Shown piece after piece: positions 46,929 to 57,242 of a stretch of DNA of 64,000 nucleotides. Origin of the DNA: Prevotella sp. GTDB taxonomy: Bacteria; Bacteroidota; Bacteroidia; Bacteroidales; Muribaculaceae. The position numbers were made by a program, and so were the translations under genes. The notes beneath the pieces were generated by a model that was given only the letters and a program-made list of their open reading frames with translations, made no database searches and had not been told where the DNA came from. Location: NCBI GenBank assembly GCA_023662865.1, contig JAMPIK010000002.1, forward strand, positions 1 to 64,000, given 5' to 3'. How positions within the stretch are numbered: the stretch's first letter is position 1; every line of letters starts with the position of its first letter.

Positions 46929-46966
46929 TATCAATCACATTTTTTATACTAAAAATGTGATTGATA
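46929..46966 (+). terminator. Perfect 16-bp hairpin after the small membrane-protein genes
   Basis: TATCAATCACATTTTT (46929-46944) and its exact complement (46951-46966) enclose a 6-nt loop. It lies 71 bp after the last stop. It may be a terminator or the trace of a small repeat element. Confidence 0.55.
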
Positions 46967-47047
46967 CTTCGATTTTGTCCAATTTTTATTAGACACACTC
47001 TAATTCAGCAGTAAATCATTCTCATTCAAACTTGTTTATAAGTACAG

Positions 47048-47090
47048 AATCCCCAAACACACTCGGCATTGCCGTGGGTGTTTGGGGATT
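47048..47090 (-). terminator. Terminator of the 979-residue secreted protein gene
   Basis: AATCCCCAAACAC (47048-47060) pairs with GTGTTTGGGGATT (47078-47090), and the inner CGGC/GCCG extends the stem. It lies 26 bp after the stop of the minus-strand gene at 47116. Confidence 0.75.
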
Positions 47091-47115
47091 TTATCAGTGT
47101 TCTGTTGTTGCGAAA

Positions 47116-50055
47116 TTATTTGCGGTTCATGATCTTTTGGGCTGAGCCGTCGGAACCTACTTTGACTACTACGCCGGAAGGGAGGCTGTCGGCCGGATAC
47201 TCTATGCCGGTGATGTCGAAGTAGCGATATGTAACTTCTTCTCCACCCAACACTTCGTCTACATCGGTGATTACACCCTGCGAACTTGTCATTGTCAGAG
47301 AGGTTTCACCGTCGCTCACTATGAAACGCTCCTGGTCCGGAGTATCGGAGATGATTGCCGACGAGGGTATTTCGAGATACATGCGTGAGCTGTGGCTCAT
47401 TGTGACGGGGTTATCCTTGGTAGCGGCATGTGCGGTAAAGTCTGTCGAGACATTTATATGCTGATTGTCGCCGTCTTTCATATCGGTGTTGAGAAGCGTG
47501 TAGTCTGTTTGTCCGACAGGCTGTCCCCATGTATGCCAGCCGTACAGCTTATAGTCTTCACCATCCGGCCCGGTCAAATCATCGGGTGCCCAGATAATAT
47601 ATGAGCGGTAGCTCTTGGTGTCGGACATTACCATGATATCCACATTCTCCGTAAGCTCGGCCACCCAATGTATCGGAGTGGGAATCGCACGCATTTGGCG
47701 GCGTGCATTGCCGTAGGTGTTGCCGTTGGCATAAGTGAGAACCAGAGAGAATTCATCGCCCGGCTCGATGTTTGCATCAAGAACTACAATCGGATTTATA
47801 CGCATACCTGACACTTCGGAGTGCGGTTTCAAAGAGCCGTTGGTATCGGCACGTGAGATTGTCAGCTTGCCGGTAGAGGCACGCACCGCGCGCATCACAC
47901 GTATATCCTTTGTAATATTGTGGATTGTATAGCTTGTGAGGCTCGGATTGGAGCGGGTTTCAAACTGAATACCAATCGGATTTACCGCGAGTCGGTTGTT
48001 GTAGTCGGTATCGAGATTGATTTCACTTTCCGTATACGGGAGGAAGCCTACTTTCAGTTCGCGGATTGGTACGGCCACATCTATCGTGTTGGAAATTGCG
48101 GTGTTATTCGTAGCTTCTCCGTTTGCATAAGCTCTGACGCCCGCTTTGGGAGAAGTTGAACTGAAGGTTACATGGTAGTGGTATGTGTCCGGGTGCCTGC
48201 TCTCGTGAGTATCGGCGGAGAATATGTCATCAAACCTGATAATAGTACCGGTGGCGGCGTCTGCGTCAAGAGCCTGAATGGGTTCATCGCCGTCAAGCTC
48301 GGGATTGTCGCGATGTCTTATGCTCTTGAAGGAAGCCGTAGTGTGGCGACTTTCATCTTCAATGCCGTCAAAATATGTAATCACTCCTTTGTATTGCCAT
48401 ACATTCCAGGGCGTTTCGTTCTTCTCGGTAACTTCAAGTGCGGCCACCGGAATTTCGTCAAGACCGTCGGCACCGTTATCTACCGAACGATACAGAGTGA
48501 ATATACTTCCGGGAGTGCCGGTTTCAGTGTCTCTTGCTTTTACCTGCGATGCAATCAGACGTCGACCGGAAGAATTTTCTCTATCGGTTACACTAATGGT
48601 ATTTCTGTAATTATTGCGCTCTGTCTTACTGTCGTAAGTTGATTTGGGCTCACCGTCAATCAGGATACAGAGTGACTCTGTGCCCTCATATCCGGGAATT
48701 GTAGTAGATACAATATTCGACTCGACAAACTCGAAGTCGGAGAAATACCGGCGTCCGGTTACGATATACTTTATGTCGCGAGCAGACTGCAACTGGTTCT
48801 CTTTCACATATATCACGCAGGTTTCGGCAGAAGATATCAACATGCCGTCTTCATAAACCTTCTGAATTTCAGTTACGGGCATATTCTCGCCGAGCGTGTA
48901 TTCTTCCGGTTTCAACGGGTTGGGATCGATTACATTGTTCTTCACGCGATATATATAGAACTCCTCACGCAAGTCGGACTTCGTGATTTCCTTATATGTG
49001 GACTTCCATTCCAGCTTAACCTGCGCGATATGGTCGTTAGTATCTACTTTGGGAGCCTCGTTGATTTCCGCCTTAATCTTGTTGAAGAAGAAGGCGGGCT
49101 GGTGGTCAAGGCTGTAATATGTGTACCATTCGTAATAATCCTTTCCGTTTTTGGTGCGGGAATCTCCGGCAAAGCGCTTGTCGGGCAGGAAGAACATGAA
49201 GTTCATTGAATACTCACGGTCTTCATTTTCCGGCGACATTGCGATGATATGATTTTGCTCCAGAATGGAGGAACAGTTGTGGTCTACGTGAAACTGCTCA
49301 CCGCTGTTCATCTGGTCGTAAGCGTTGTAAATCGGGCCGGTGTTGGCCGGGCTGTGCTTCTCATACATCATATACAACGGCGGGATACCCTCCGGGTGGT
49401 CTTTGGGCACACGGTTGTTCCCTTTTGAGATGATAAAGAAATAGTCCAAATCGCCCACATAATTATAGAGCCAACCGGGATTTTCAGAGTTCTCATCGCC
49501 GATGTGCATGTTTTTTGTGAGCAACTGCACGGCCTTGATTTTTCTGATAAACCCTTCGGCGGTAAGGTTTTGTTCAAACCTGTAATTCTCAAACAGTTCA
49601 ACGATTAGAGATGTCTCGCCGGGTATGGGTGTTTGTATCACCTCATTTTCGTCCATGTTGAACGGCGGAAAAGTGCAGGGCTTGTATTGCACCTTGCTGA
49701 ATGTGTTGCGGTCTTCGGTAGTCCAATCAGTGCCATAGCCTACCGGGTCTTCTACAAAACCGGGTATTTCGGGATTGGTGTACACGGCCTTGAGCAGGGC
49801 TACAATCTGCTCATATGTCTCGGCACGCTGAGTGAAGTCTGATGTTTGTTCCACACCGTCCTTGTCGGTCCAGGTATATGTTCTGGCCTTATAGTAGTCG
49901 TAGTCGTACGGGTTTTGTATGGGTTGAAACTCGGCTTGTGCGACCGTAGTATTATCGGCTTGTGCAAAAACGGTAGAAGGGAAACCAAGTGCAGCCACAC
50001 CAAACAAATAGGCACCGACTAATTTTTGCACCTTGTTTCGAGATTTTTGATTCAT
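47116..50055 (-). CDS. Large secreted protein with Bacteroidota C-terminal tail
   Basis: A 979-residue protein with signal peptide (KVQKLVGAYLFGVAALGFPSTVFAQ). It is mostly beta-strand-like, with no catalytic motif I recognise. The C-terminus (EVTYRYFDITGIEYPADSLPSGVVVKVGSDGSAQKIMNRK in outline) is a short sandwich tail used by many exported Bacteroidales proteins. The tail differs from that of the 1860-residue protein but has the same plan: a Y-x-D/T-x-x-G strand, then G-V/L-Y/V-V-K. It is probably exported to the surface. It is divergent from the DUF2723 operon with element E2 in the gap. Confidence 0.65.
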   Translation of the reverse strand: MNQKSRNKVQKLVGAYLFGVAALGFPSTVFAQADNTTVAQAEFQPIQNPYDYDYYKARTYTWTDKDGVEQTSDFTQRAETYEQIVALLKAVYTNPEIPGFVEDPVGYGTDWTTEDRNTFSKVQYKPCTFPPFNMDENEVIQTPIPGETSLIVELFENYRFEQNLTAEGFIRKIKAVQLLTKNMHIGDENSENPGWLYNYVGDLDYFFIISKGNNRVPKDHPEGIPPLYMMYEKHSPANTGPIYNAYDQMNSGEQFHVDHNCSSILEQNHIIAMSPENEDREYSMNFMFFLPDKRFAGDSRTKNGKDYYEWYTYYSLDHQPAFFFNKIKAEINEAPKVDTNDHIAQVKLEWKSTYKEITKSDLREEFYIYRVKNNVIDPNPLKPEEYTLGENMPVTEIQKVYEDGMLISSAETCVIYVKENQLQSARDIKYIVTGRRYFSDFEFVESNIVSTTIPGYEGTESLCILIDGEPKSTYDSKTERNNYRNTISVTDRENSSGRRLIASQVKARDTETGTPGSIFTLYRSVDNGADGLDEIPVAALEVTEKNETPWNVWQYKGVITYFDGIEDESRHTTASFKSIRHRDNPELDGDEPIQALDADAATGTIIRFDDIFSADTHESRHPDTYHYHVTFSSTSPKAGVRAYANGEATNNTAISNTIDVAVPIRELKVGFLPYTESEINLDTDYNNRLAVNPIGIQFETRSNPSLTSYTIHNITKDIRVMRAVRASTGKLTISRADTNGSLKPHSEVSGMRINPIVVLDANIEPGDEFSLVLTYANGNTYGNARRQMRAIPTPIHWVAELTENVDIMVMSDTKSYRSYIIWAPDDLTGPDGEDYKLYGWHTWGQPVGQTDYTLLNTDMKDGDNQHINVSTDFTAHAATKDNPVTMSHSSRMYLEIPSSAIISDTPDQERFIVSDGETSLTMTSSQGVITDVDEVLGGEEVTYRYFDITGIEYPADSLPSGVVVKVGSDGSAQKIMNRK

Positions 50056-50507
50056 TGTTGATTTTCGTTAGTATTATATTGCATTAAGTAGCTGTTCAAA
50101 TTCAACCTCCGAATAACAAAAATAGCGGATCTGAAATTAAAAAGTTACGAAAGTATTAAAGTGATTGCAAAGTTACGACAAAAATATTAAACAAAAGAAT
50201 ATATTCAGTTAAAAATCACAAATAAATGTTGACGTATAAAAACGTATAAAAACGTATAAAAACTACACTGCGGCGTGTCTCCCGACCTGCCGCAGTGTAG
50301 TGTCTTGTAAGTGACAAATAACTAACTAATTAACCTAATATCAACATTTATCTATTACCAAAAATCTTCTTTTATCATGAATCTTTGTTTTGAGTAACAA
50401 AGTGCTTTATCAACCTTGTTACGCTATTATAACACCGCTTGTGTTGAAAAGGTTTAGTGGGTTTGCAAAAAAAATACTAACTTTGTAAAAAATTTTTTCT
50501 CGCGGGT
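50056..50507. other. Divergent intergenic region with tandem repeats and element E2
   Basis: About 450 bp. The left part is AT-rich and should hold the promoter of the minus-strand secreted protein. Three exact 10-bp copies of ACGTATAAAA (50232-50261) run directly into E2 (50263-50356). A TAACTTTG box at 50478-50485 could be the -7 element of the DUF2723 operon, leaving a very short leader if translation starts at 50508. Confidence 0.5.
50263..50356 (+). repeat. 94-nt structured intergenic element, copy E2
   Basis: The hairpin 50263-50274 with 50289-50300 (CTACACTGCGGC/GCCGCAGTGTAG) can be extended by a G-U pair to 13 bp with the same 12-nt loop as E1. A short TGTC/GACA stem and the 37-nt tail at 50320-50356 follow; the tail is identical to E1. 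It lies about 150 bp before the DUF2723 gene. Confidence 0.7.
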
Positions 50508-53500
50508 ATGATTAATGTGCCGTGGTTATATAATATGAATTACCGGCTCTCGCGCGGACTGTGCGCGTGGGGAGTGCTGTGCGTGGCATTGCTTACATAT
50601 CTGCTCACTCTCGAACCCACAGCCTCATATTGGGACTGCCCCGAGTATATCTCCGTGGCCACCGGATTGCAACCCGGACACCCGCCCGGCAATCCGCTGT
50701 GGATGCTGGTGGCTCGTTTCTTTATCAATTTTGCACCTGCTCCGGAGTACAGGGCGTTGACTGTCAATATAATGAGTGCCCTATGCGCCGCACTCACAAT
50801 TATGCTCCTGTTTCTCACCATTGAGTTTTTTGCTCGCAAACTGGTGCGGCCGGTAACTCGTGCCGGCTCCTTGCTGTGTCTCGGCTCATCGTGTGTGGGA
50901 GCACTTGCTTTCTGTTGGAGCGACAGCTTCTGGTTCTCGGCGGTTGAAGCCGAAGTGTATGCATTCTCCTCGCTGTGCACGGCTTTGCTGTTTTGGATTG
51001 CACTCGTGTATTATGAAAAGCGGAATGAACCTCATGCGGACCGATATCTCATCTTGCTCGCTTACCTTACCGGGTTAACTACCGGAGTGCATGAACTGAA
51101 TTTGCTTTGCCTCCCGGCTTTGATGCTCGTGGTTGCTTACAGTCTGCGCGAGCGGCTAAAGCCTTGGCAGATAGTGGCGGCGCTGTTTGCCGGACTGTGT
51201 CTCATAGCCCTTGTGCTGTTCGGCATAATTCCCGGATTTATGAAGTTGGCGCAGCAGGTAGAGTTGTTGTGCGTCAACGGGTTCGGGTGGAGCTATAACA
51301 CCGGGCTGATGATTGCCTGCGCACTCGTGGCCGCATTGCTTGTCGGCACCGGCTGTTGGCTGAACTCCCGGCGGTGGAAAAGACATCGCCTGTTGCGTAT
51401 TCTCCGCGTTGGTGTGTGGTCTGTTTTTATGGTACTGTCAGGCTTTTCGTGTTATGCGGTAATCATAATCCGCGCAGCGGCTTGTCCGCCGCTCGACACC
51501 GGCCACCCGGCTGATATTTTTTCATTCTCCTCCTATTTTCATCGCGACCAATACGGCTCCGCACCACTGGTTTACGGAGCACCCTTCACTGCAAAACCGC
51601 TCCGGCGTATGATAGTGCAAGACGGCGACAGCTCGTTCACCAAACTTGCGATCGAGAAAACCGGAATTAATTACGTGAGAGGAGTACCGGGTATTCCCCC
51701 CGTGGTTGCCGGTTCGTATGCCAACAGTGCCGACTCGCTGCAAAATGCCCGGCTGCAACAGCGCGGCTGCGACTGGTATCAAGTATCCTCTTACAGCTTC
51801 GAGAAGATGTATCCGCCGGAGCTGAATATGTGGTTTCCGCGTATGCACTCCCATGCTTCCGGCGATGTCTCCGGTTATTATAACTGGACTCAGACAACAG
51901 AAGATGATATGTACGCCCCGGTCGATATAACATTGGCTGTGAATTCAGAGGGCAAACCGGTGAAGATACCCAAAGGGAAGACACCGATTAAAGAGAAACA
52001 GGTGCGTCCCACTTACTTGCAAAACCTGCAATACTTTGCAGTGTATCAATGCGCGTATATGTATTGGCGATACTTCATGTGGAATTTCGTGGGTCGCCAA
52101 AACGACTATACCGGGCACGGAGAACCTGATGCCGGCAATTTTATTACCGGTATTGATGCTCTTGACCGGCTCATGCTCGATGTGGTGGCCGATGCCCCCG
52201 CCAATGCCGGACGTGAGAACAAAGCTCGGAACGTATATTTCGCTTTGCCGTTCATTCTCGGTATCATGGGGCTTGTTTACCAGATACGCCGCGGCAGACA
52301 AGGCCGACGTCAGGCTATGCTCACAGCTACCCTTTTCTTTCTCACCGGAATGGCTATCGTAGTTTATCTCAACCAAGGGCCGGTTCAGGCTCGCGACCGC
52401 GACTACGCTTTCCTCGGTTCTTGGTATGCCTTCTGCATCTGGATCGGTTTGGGTACTGTTGCCCTCTATAATATTATGCATCGCTTCTTGCACCGCCATC
52501 CAAAACTGTGTGCCGGCTTGAGTGTTGGCCTCGCGTTGTGTGTGCCGCTGCAAATGCTCTCCCAAACATACGATGACCATGATCGATCCGGGCGCACGGC
52601 GGCACGCGACACTGCCTGCAATATGCTTGTCAGCACTGAGCCGCAGGCTGTTATCTTCTCTTCGCAAGACAATAACATATTCCCTCTGTGGTATATGATT
52701 GAGGTGGAAGAGATGCGACCCGATGTGCGCATCATCTCATATCCGTATATGACCCTCGCATGGTACCCTCCGCAATGGCTCATGCCGATGCGCGAGTCGC
52801 GCCCGGTGGAGATGACGGCACCTCCGGGATTGCTCGCCTCCGAAATTTTTACATTTGTAAAAATGGGCACCGACACCACATGGACTCCGGCTGTTGAGGC
52901 TCTTAACACCCTGTACACCACCGGTGTGAAGGAGTTTATGGCTGACAAAAACAGTATTTATCCTACATTGAAGACTCCGAGGGTATATTTCACCGTGGGG
53001 GCTGACACCGTGCGGCTTGACCTTGCTCGCGACCGAAACGGCGGCCGGGTAAATCATCTTGACGCAACCGGATTATATACCCTCGACATACTCGCAACCA
53101 ACGCCGCATCTAAAGCCCCGCGACCGATTTATTGGACTCGCCCCGTAGGTGAAGATATATTTAACGGTCAGCTCGCACCTTATCTGGAGCGCATCGGCAA
53201 TTTAACAAAATTCAACCCCCAATCTCCGGGGCTTAATGCGCGTAAAACAGCCGATCTGGCACTCAATAAATTCAAGTACGGCACCGCTCCGGGCTATCTT
53301 GAAAGCGGCAAAATGCCATATTTTGACCCCGTGGCCGCCAACAATCTCGCCCTTGTGCGTTCCGTGCTCACGGAGAGTGCGAAAGACTTGTCTGTCACCG
53401 GAAGTAAAGGAGATGCTCAAATTGCCCTGCAATTGCTTGAACTCGTGGAGAGTAAGATGCCGGAGGCTATGGTGCCGTATCAGTCCGTCGCTCTTAACTC

Positions 53501-53810
53501 CGAGGTGTATGGTATTCGCCGTGTGCCGCGTTATGCCGATGAAGGGATTATGGCTGCGGAGACATATATGAATATATCCTCTACCCTCGGTCGTCCCGAG
53601 TTGAAGAAAAAGGGGGAGACGCTGAAGTCCGACCGCATAAAGGCATTAAAAGATATTGAGCGCTACCGCAACTCCCTGCGCAAGCCGTTCAGACGCTTCT
53701 TGACTTATCGCCTGAGCCACATGCTCAATGTGTTACACCCCATACCGGCGCCTGACACCACATCATTTTTGACCCCGAAAGATACTAAGAGTTTGTTTGA
53801 CAAAAAATGA
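50508..53810 (+). CDS. DUF2723 glycosyltransferase-like membrane protein
   Basis: An 1100-residue protein with about 12 N-terminal and central membrane segments and a soluble C-terminal half. The DUF2723 signature is clear: LEPTASYWDCPEYISVATGL, then QPGHPPGNPLWMLVARFF (about 44-80), with the Asp-Cys-Pro-Glu loop of GT-C-type glycosyltransferases. The family is related to TMEM260 protein O-mannosyltransferases; in Bacteroidota a role in protein glycosylation is suspected. Met10 at 50535 is an alternative start. Its TGA overlaps the ATG of murF-alr by 4 bp, so the two are translationally coupled. Confidence 0.85.
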   Translation: MINVPWLYNMNYRLSRGLCAWGVLCVALLTYLLTLEPTASYWDCPEYISVATGLQPGHPPGNPLWMLVARFFINFAPAPEYRALTVNIMSALCAALTIMLLFLTIEFFARKLVRPVTRAGSLLCLGSSCVGALAFCWSDSFWFSAVEAEVYAFSSLCTALLFWIALVYYEKRNEPHADRYLILLAYLTGLTTGVHELNLLCLPALMLVVAYSLRERLKPWQIVAALFAGLCLIALVLFGIIPGFMKLAQQVELLCVNGFGWSYNTGLMIACALVAALLVGTGCWLNSRRWKRHRLLRILRVGVWSVFMVLSGFSCYAVIIIRAAACPPLDTGHPADIFSFSSYFHRDQYGSAPLVYGAPFTAKPLRRMIVQDGDSSFTKLAIEKTGINYVRGVPGIPPVVAGSYANSADSLQNARLQQRGCDWYQVSSYSFEKMYPPELNMWFPRMHSHASGDVSGYYNWTQTTEDDMYAPVDITLAVNSEGKPVKIPKGKTPIKEKQVRPTYLQNLQYFAVYQCAYMYWRYFMWNFVGRQNDYTGHGEPDAGNFITGIDALDRLMLDVVADAPANAGRENKARNVYFALPFILGIMGLVYQIRRGRQGRRQAMLTATLFFLTGMAIVVYLNQGPVQARDRDYAFLGSWYAFCIWIGLGTVALYNIMHRFLHRHPKLCAGLSVGLALCVPLQMLSQTYDDHDRSGRTAARDTACNMLVSTEPQAVIFSSQDNNIFPLWYMIEVEEMRPDVRIISYPYMTLAWYPPQWLMPMRESRPVEMTAPPGLLASEIFTFVKMGTDTTWTPAVEALNTLYTTGVKEFMADKNSIYPTLKTPRVYFTVGADTVRLDLARDRNGGRVNHLDATGLYTLDILATNAASKAPRPIYWTRPVGEDIFNGQLAPYLERIGNLTKFNPQSPGLNARKTADLALNKFKYGTAPGYLESGKMPYFDPVAANNLALVRSVLTESAKDLSVTGSKGDAQIALQLLELVESKMPEAMVPYQSVALNSEVYGIRRVPRYADEGIMAAETYMNISSTLGRPELKKKGETLKSDRIKALKDIERYRNSLRKPFRRFLTYRLSHMLNVLHPIPAPDTTSFLTPKDTKSLFDKK

Positions 53811-56314
53811 AAGAGAGTTTAGTTGAAATTGCAAAAGTAATTGGTGCTGAGATTGTTTCACAAACCGAAGCAGCTCAACTTTCATCAATGTGCATAGACA
53901 CATTCCTTACCGACTCACGCTCGTTTCATACCGATGCGTCCTCACTGTTTTTCGCCCTCACCACTCCCAGCAGCGATGGACACAAATATATTCCCGACCT
54001 TTACCGGCGAGGGGTGAGAGCCTTTGTGGTAAACAATATCCCGGAAGGACATTTCCCCGAGGCCGCGTTTCTTTTAGTCAACTCTCCTTTGAGAGCATTG
54101 CAGCGCCTCGGCAGTGAGTGTCGGAAATCAATGAGCCCCGGCGGCAGAGTAGTCGGAATTACCGGCTCTCGCGGCAAGACGGTGGTTAAGGAATGGCTCA
54201 ATGCCGCCTTACTGCCGGAGCCCGGGGTAGTCCGCTCCCCTCGCAGCTATAATTCTCAAATCGGCGTTCCTCTATCGTTGACGGCAATTACCCCCGACAC
54301 TAAGATCGCATTAATCGAGGCCGGAATTTCGCGTACCGGTGAGATGCCGACTCTCGCCGAAATGATAGCTCCCGGAATTGCCGTATTCACAGGTCTGGGA
54401 GATGACCATGCCGAGGGCTTCTCCTCTCTGCAAGAAAAGGCAAGAGAAAAGGCAAAGCTCGCTGAGGGTGCCTCTGTAATAGTATTCCCACTTGATAATA
54501 AGGAACTTGCCAATGCTTTAATGCCATACGCAACTTCATCCGCAATGGTGGGTTGGAGTAAGTTAGACCCTCAGGCAGCTGTATATGTCACGAGCTATGA
54601 GCGTCCGGCAGAAGGTCGGCTGAAGATTAACTATATATATGAGGGTCAGCCGGAAAGTGCGGAAATAGCCACCGACTCCGAACATGCCGAAGAGAATGCG
54701 GCAACCGTCATAGCCACCATGCTCGCATTGGGGTATGAACCCGGGCGCATTGCTTACGGCATGCGACGTATTCGCGACATTGCGACACGCATCAATGTGA
54801 GCGATGGTGTCAACGGCTGCCTGCTCGCTTATGATGCCTTCACCGCCGACATTGATTCTCTGAATTTTGCCCTCGATTTCATGCATCGCCGCATTGCCGG
54901 TGCACAGGATTCTCGCACCCCGGTTCTGATTCTTTCCGACCTTTATCTCGCCCCGGAAAGCGATCCTCACCAAGCATACAAACAGGTGGCCGATGCTGTA
55001 ACGGAGGCCGGTATCAAGCGTTTCATAGGCGTTGGGAAGCAGCTTTGTTCGTGTCGGGATTTGTTCACGGCAGACTCTCTCTTCTTCCCGGACACCCGCT
55101 CAATGATGCAAAGCCTCTCCACCTCCGACTTTACCAATGAGTTCGTTCTGATAAAAGGGGCACCGGAATTCGGTTTTGACGACATTCTGCACAATCTTGA
55201 GGCTCGCACTCATGAAACCGTACTGGAAGTAAATCTTGATGCAATAGTGCGCAATTTCAACTATTTTCGCTCTCATTTGCCGGCATCTACCGGCTTGATT
55301 GCCATGGTAAAAGCCGCCGCTTACGGTGCCGGCTCGCTTGAAATTGCCAAGACTTTGCAGAGTCAGGGTGCATCATATCTGGCCGTTGCCGTGCTTGATG
55401 AGGGTCTGGAGCTGCGCCGTGCCGGCATCACAATGCCCATTATGGTGATGAACCCCAAAGTGGTGAACTATCGCGCCATGTTTGCCGGACAACTTGAACC
55501 GGAAATCTATGATTTCGGAATGTTGTACGATGTTATCCGTGAGGCCGACAAATGCGGGGTGAAGCAATATCCGCTGCACATCAAGCTCGATACCGGAATG
55601 CACCGAATGGGGTTTTGTTGCGAGGATTTGCCGAAACTTATTGAAATATTGCAGAATACGGACACCGTACGAGCCGCTACTCTCTTCTCGCACTTGGCCA
55701 CTGCCGACTGCCCCGACATGGACGATTACACCGAGCTGCAACTCACCCGCTTCCGCGAATACACGGACACGATAATCAAAGCCATGCCTTACCCCATAAA
55801 GCGCCATGTGCTGAATTCTGCCGGAATACTCCGATATGGCCGCACTCACCATTACGACTTCGCCCGGCTCGGCATAGGCCTTTATGGCGTGAACACCCTC
55901 CCCCCGGAAATGGAAAAGCCCCTCTCGCCGATAAGCACTTTGCGCACTGTGATTATTGCGGTGCGCGAACGCAAGAAAGGTGAAACTATCGGATATGCAC
56001 GCCGCGGTGTGCTGACAAGAAACTCCCGAATTGCCACTATACCAATCGGTTATGCCGATGGTATGAACCGCAAATTCGGCAACGGACATATTCGGGTGCT
56101 GATTAACGGACGGGAGTGCCCCACGGTAGGAAACATTTGCATGGACGCCTGTATGATTGATGTAACCGATGTGCCCTGCAAGCCGGGCGATTCGGTTGAA
56201 ATCTTCGGCGAAAATATGTCGGTTGACCGTCTCGCGCAAGTGCTTGACACAATTCCATACGAAGTGCTCACCTCAATCTCCCCACGTGTAAAACGAGTTT
56301 ATTTTAGAGAATAG
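53807..56314 (+). CDS. Bifunctional MurF-alanine racemase
   Basis: An 835-residue fusion that makes D-alanine and adds D-Ala-D-Ala to UDP-MurNAc-tripeptide. The MurF half (about 1-460) has the ATP loop GITGSRGKTVVKEWL (about 118-132), a central ligase domain and AYDAFTADIDSLNFALDF. The racemase half (about 470-835) has the PLP lysine, Lys502, in AMVKAAAYGAG. It also has HRMGF, RLGIGLYGVN, and the GYADGMNRKFGNG and VGNICMDACMIDV segments around the second catalytic tyrosine region. This fusion is widespread in Bacteroidota. The usual NDxYNAN motif of MurF is altered to YDAFTAD. It starts 4 bp inside the DUF2723 gene; the next gene follows after 7 bp. Confidence 0.93.
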   Translation: MKESLVEIAKVIGAEIVSQTEAAQLSSMCIDTFLTDSRSFHTDASSLFFALTTPSSDGHKYIPDLYRRGVRAFVVNNIPEGHFPEAAFLLVNSPLRALQRLGSECRKSMSPGGRVVGITGSRGKTVVKEWLNAALLPEPGVVRSPRSYNSQIGVPLSLTAITPDTKIALIEAGISRTGEMPTLAEMIAPGIAVFTGLGDDHAEGFSSLQEKAREKAKLAEGASVIVFPLDNKELANALMPYATSSAMVGWSKLDPQAAVYVTSYERPAEGRLKINYIYEGQPESAEIATDSEHAEENAATVIATMLALGYEPGRIAYGMRRIRDIATRINVSDGVNGCLLAYDAFTADIDSLNFALDFMHRRIAGAQDSRTPVLILSDLYLAPESDPHQAYKQVADAVTEAGIKRFIGVGKQLCSCRDLFTADSLFFPDTRSMMQSLSTSDFTNEFVLIKGAPEFGFDDILHNLEARTHETVLEVNLDAIVRNFNYFRSHLPASTGLIAMVKAAAYGAGSLEIAKTLQSQGASYLAVAVLDEGLELRRAGITMPIMVMNPKVVNYRAMFAGQLEPEIYDFGMLYDVIREADKCGVKQYPLHIKLDTGMHRMGFCCEDLPKLIEILQNTDTVRAATLFSHLATADCPDMDDYTELQLTRFREYTDTIIKAMPYPIKRHVLNSAGILRYGRTHHYDFARLGIGLYGVNTLPPEMEKPLSPISTLRTVIIAVRERKKGETIGYARRGVLTRNSRIATIPIGYADGMNRKFGNGHIRVLINGRECPTVGNICMDACMIDVTDVPCKPGDSVEIFGENMSVDRLAQVLDTIPYEVLTSISPRVKRVYFRE

Positions 56315-56321
56315 TTTTGAT

Positions 56322-57242
56322 ATGAACGACCATTCAGAAGATACAAAATTCGCCTTCCCTCGCGGTAGCAACTCCCCGGAAAGACAAAATAACAAACCGC
56401 CTCGCCGCCGTACCGACAGCAACAAAATATGGCTCACGGTGGGCTGTGTCCTGATAGCTATCCTCGCCGGAGTGGCTGTGGCTCTGTATCTTATGACAGA
56501 CAAGAACGGCTCCACTACCGATGATGATTATGAAGACGGCAACCGCTATGAACGCCCGCTCCGCAAAGTCTCGGACGACAGGCTGAATGAGCCTCGCGCA
56601 GACATGATTTCCGAAGAAAACGCTCTTGCGGAAGAGGAAGCCGAGGGGCAACTCACCGCCGGAAAACCGGGTCGCCTTTTCGGTCAAGGTACAAACGGAG
56701 ATGCCTCCATTTCCATGGAATTGACTGCTGACAAGAACGGCAACCTGAGCGGTACCTACTGGAATGTGCTTTATAATCTGCAATTCTCTCTGAGCGGACG
56801 AATGCTCACCGACGGTACTCTGGATATGACCCTCACTCAGGTGAAAGACCACACGCAAACCCCTCTGTTGCTGACCACTTCCGATGGCTTTAACTACTCC
56901 GGCCGGTGGGGCAAGAACCAAAAGCCGGTAAGCATAAGGCTGAGCTCTTCGTTGCGCTCCGACAATGTGATGAACAGCGCTCCAATTGAGACATGGCACA
57001 TAAAAGGCCCGGACGGGCAGTCGGTTCTTAATGCGGATTTGTGTATAGGCCAAAACGGCCAACAGCACACGCTCTGGTATCTTGATCAGGGGGCATGGAA
57101 TTCAATGAAGTTGCGCCAAACAGCCGATGGCTATAAGGTATATAACTTTGCCGACAACCCGATTGCCGACATAACAAGAACCGGCGACCGCACCGCAGTG
57201 CTTACACACGACGGCATGACGTTCGAGATGACCCGCAAGTAG
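56322..57242 (+). CDS. Single-pass membrane protein, unknown function
   Basis: A 306-residue protein with a basic, Asn/Arg-rich N-terminus (1-38), one membrane helix (about 40-62, IWLTVGCVLIAILAGVAVALYLM), an acidic spacer and a beta-rich periplasmic domain (about 115-306). The periplasmic part has repeated strand pairs such as GNLSGTYWNVLYNLQFSLSGRM and FNYSGRWGKNQKPVSIRL. No known family. It closes the operon with DUF2723 and murF-alr. Its 3' end overlaps the converging DUF2851 gene by 41 bp. Confidence 0.65.
   Translation: MNDHSEDTKFAFPRGSNSPERQNNKPPRRRTDSNKIWLTVGCVLIAILAGVAVALYLMTDKNGSTTDDDYEDGNRYERPLRKVSDDRLNEPRADMISEENALAEEEAEGQLTAGKPGRLFGQGTNGDASISMELTADKNGNLSGTYWNVLYNLQFSLSGRMLTDGTLDMTLTQVKDHTQTPLLLTTSDGFNYSGRWGKNQKPVSIRLSSSLRSDNVMNSAPIETWHIKGPDGQSVLNADLCIGQNGQQHTLWYLDQGAWNSMKLRQTADGYKVYNFADNPIADITRTGDRTAVLTHDGMTFEMTRK

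Noticed and set aside
50232-50261. CRISPR-like direct repeats
   Set aside because: Repeats are only 10 bp and contiguous without spacers, and no cas genes are present.
53807-56314. Frameshift-made joining of murF and alr
   Set aside because: The MurF-alanine racemase fusion is a normal, widespread arrangement in Bacteroidota.
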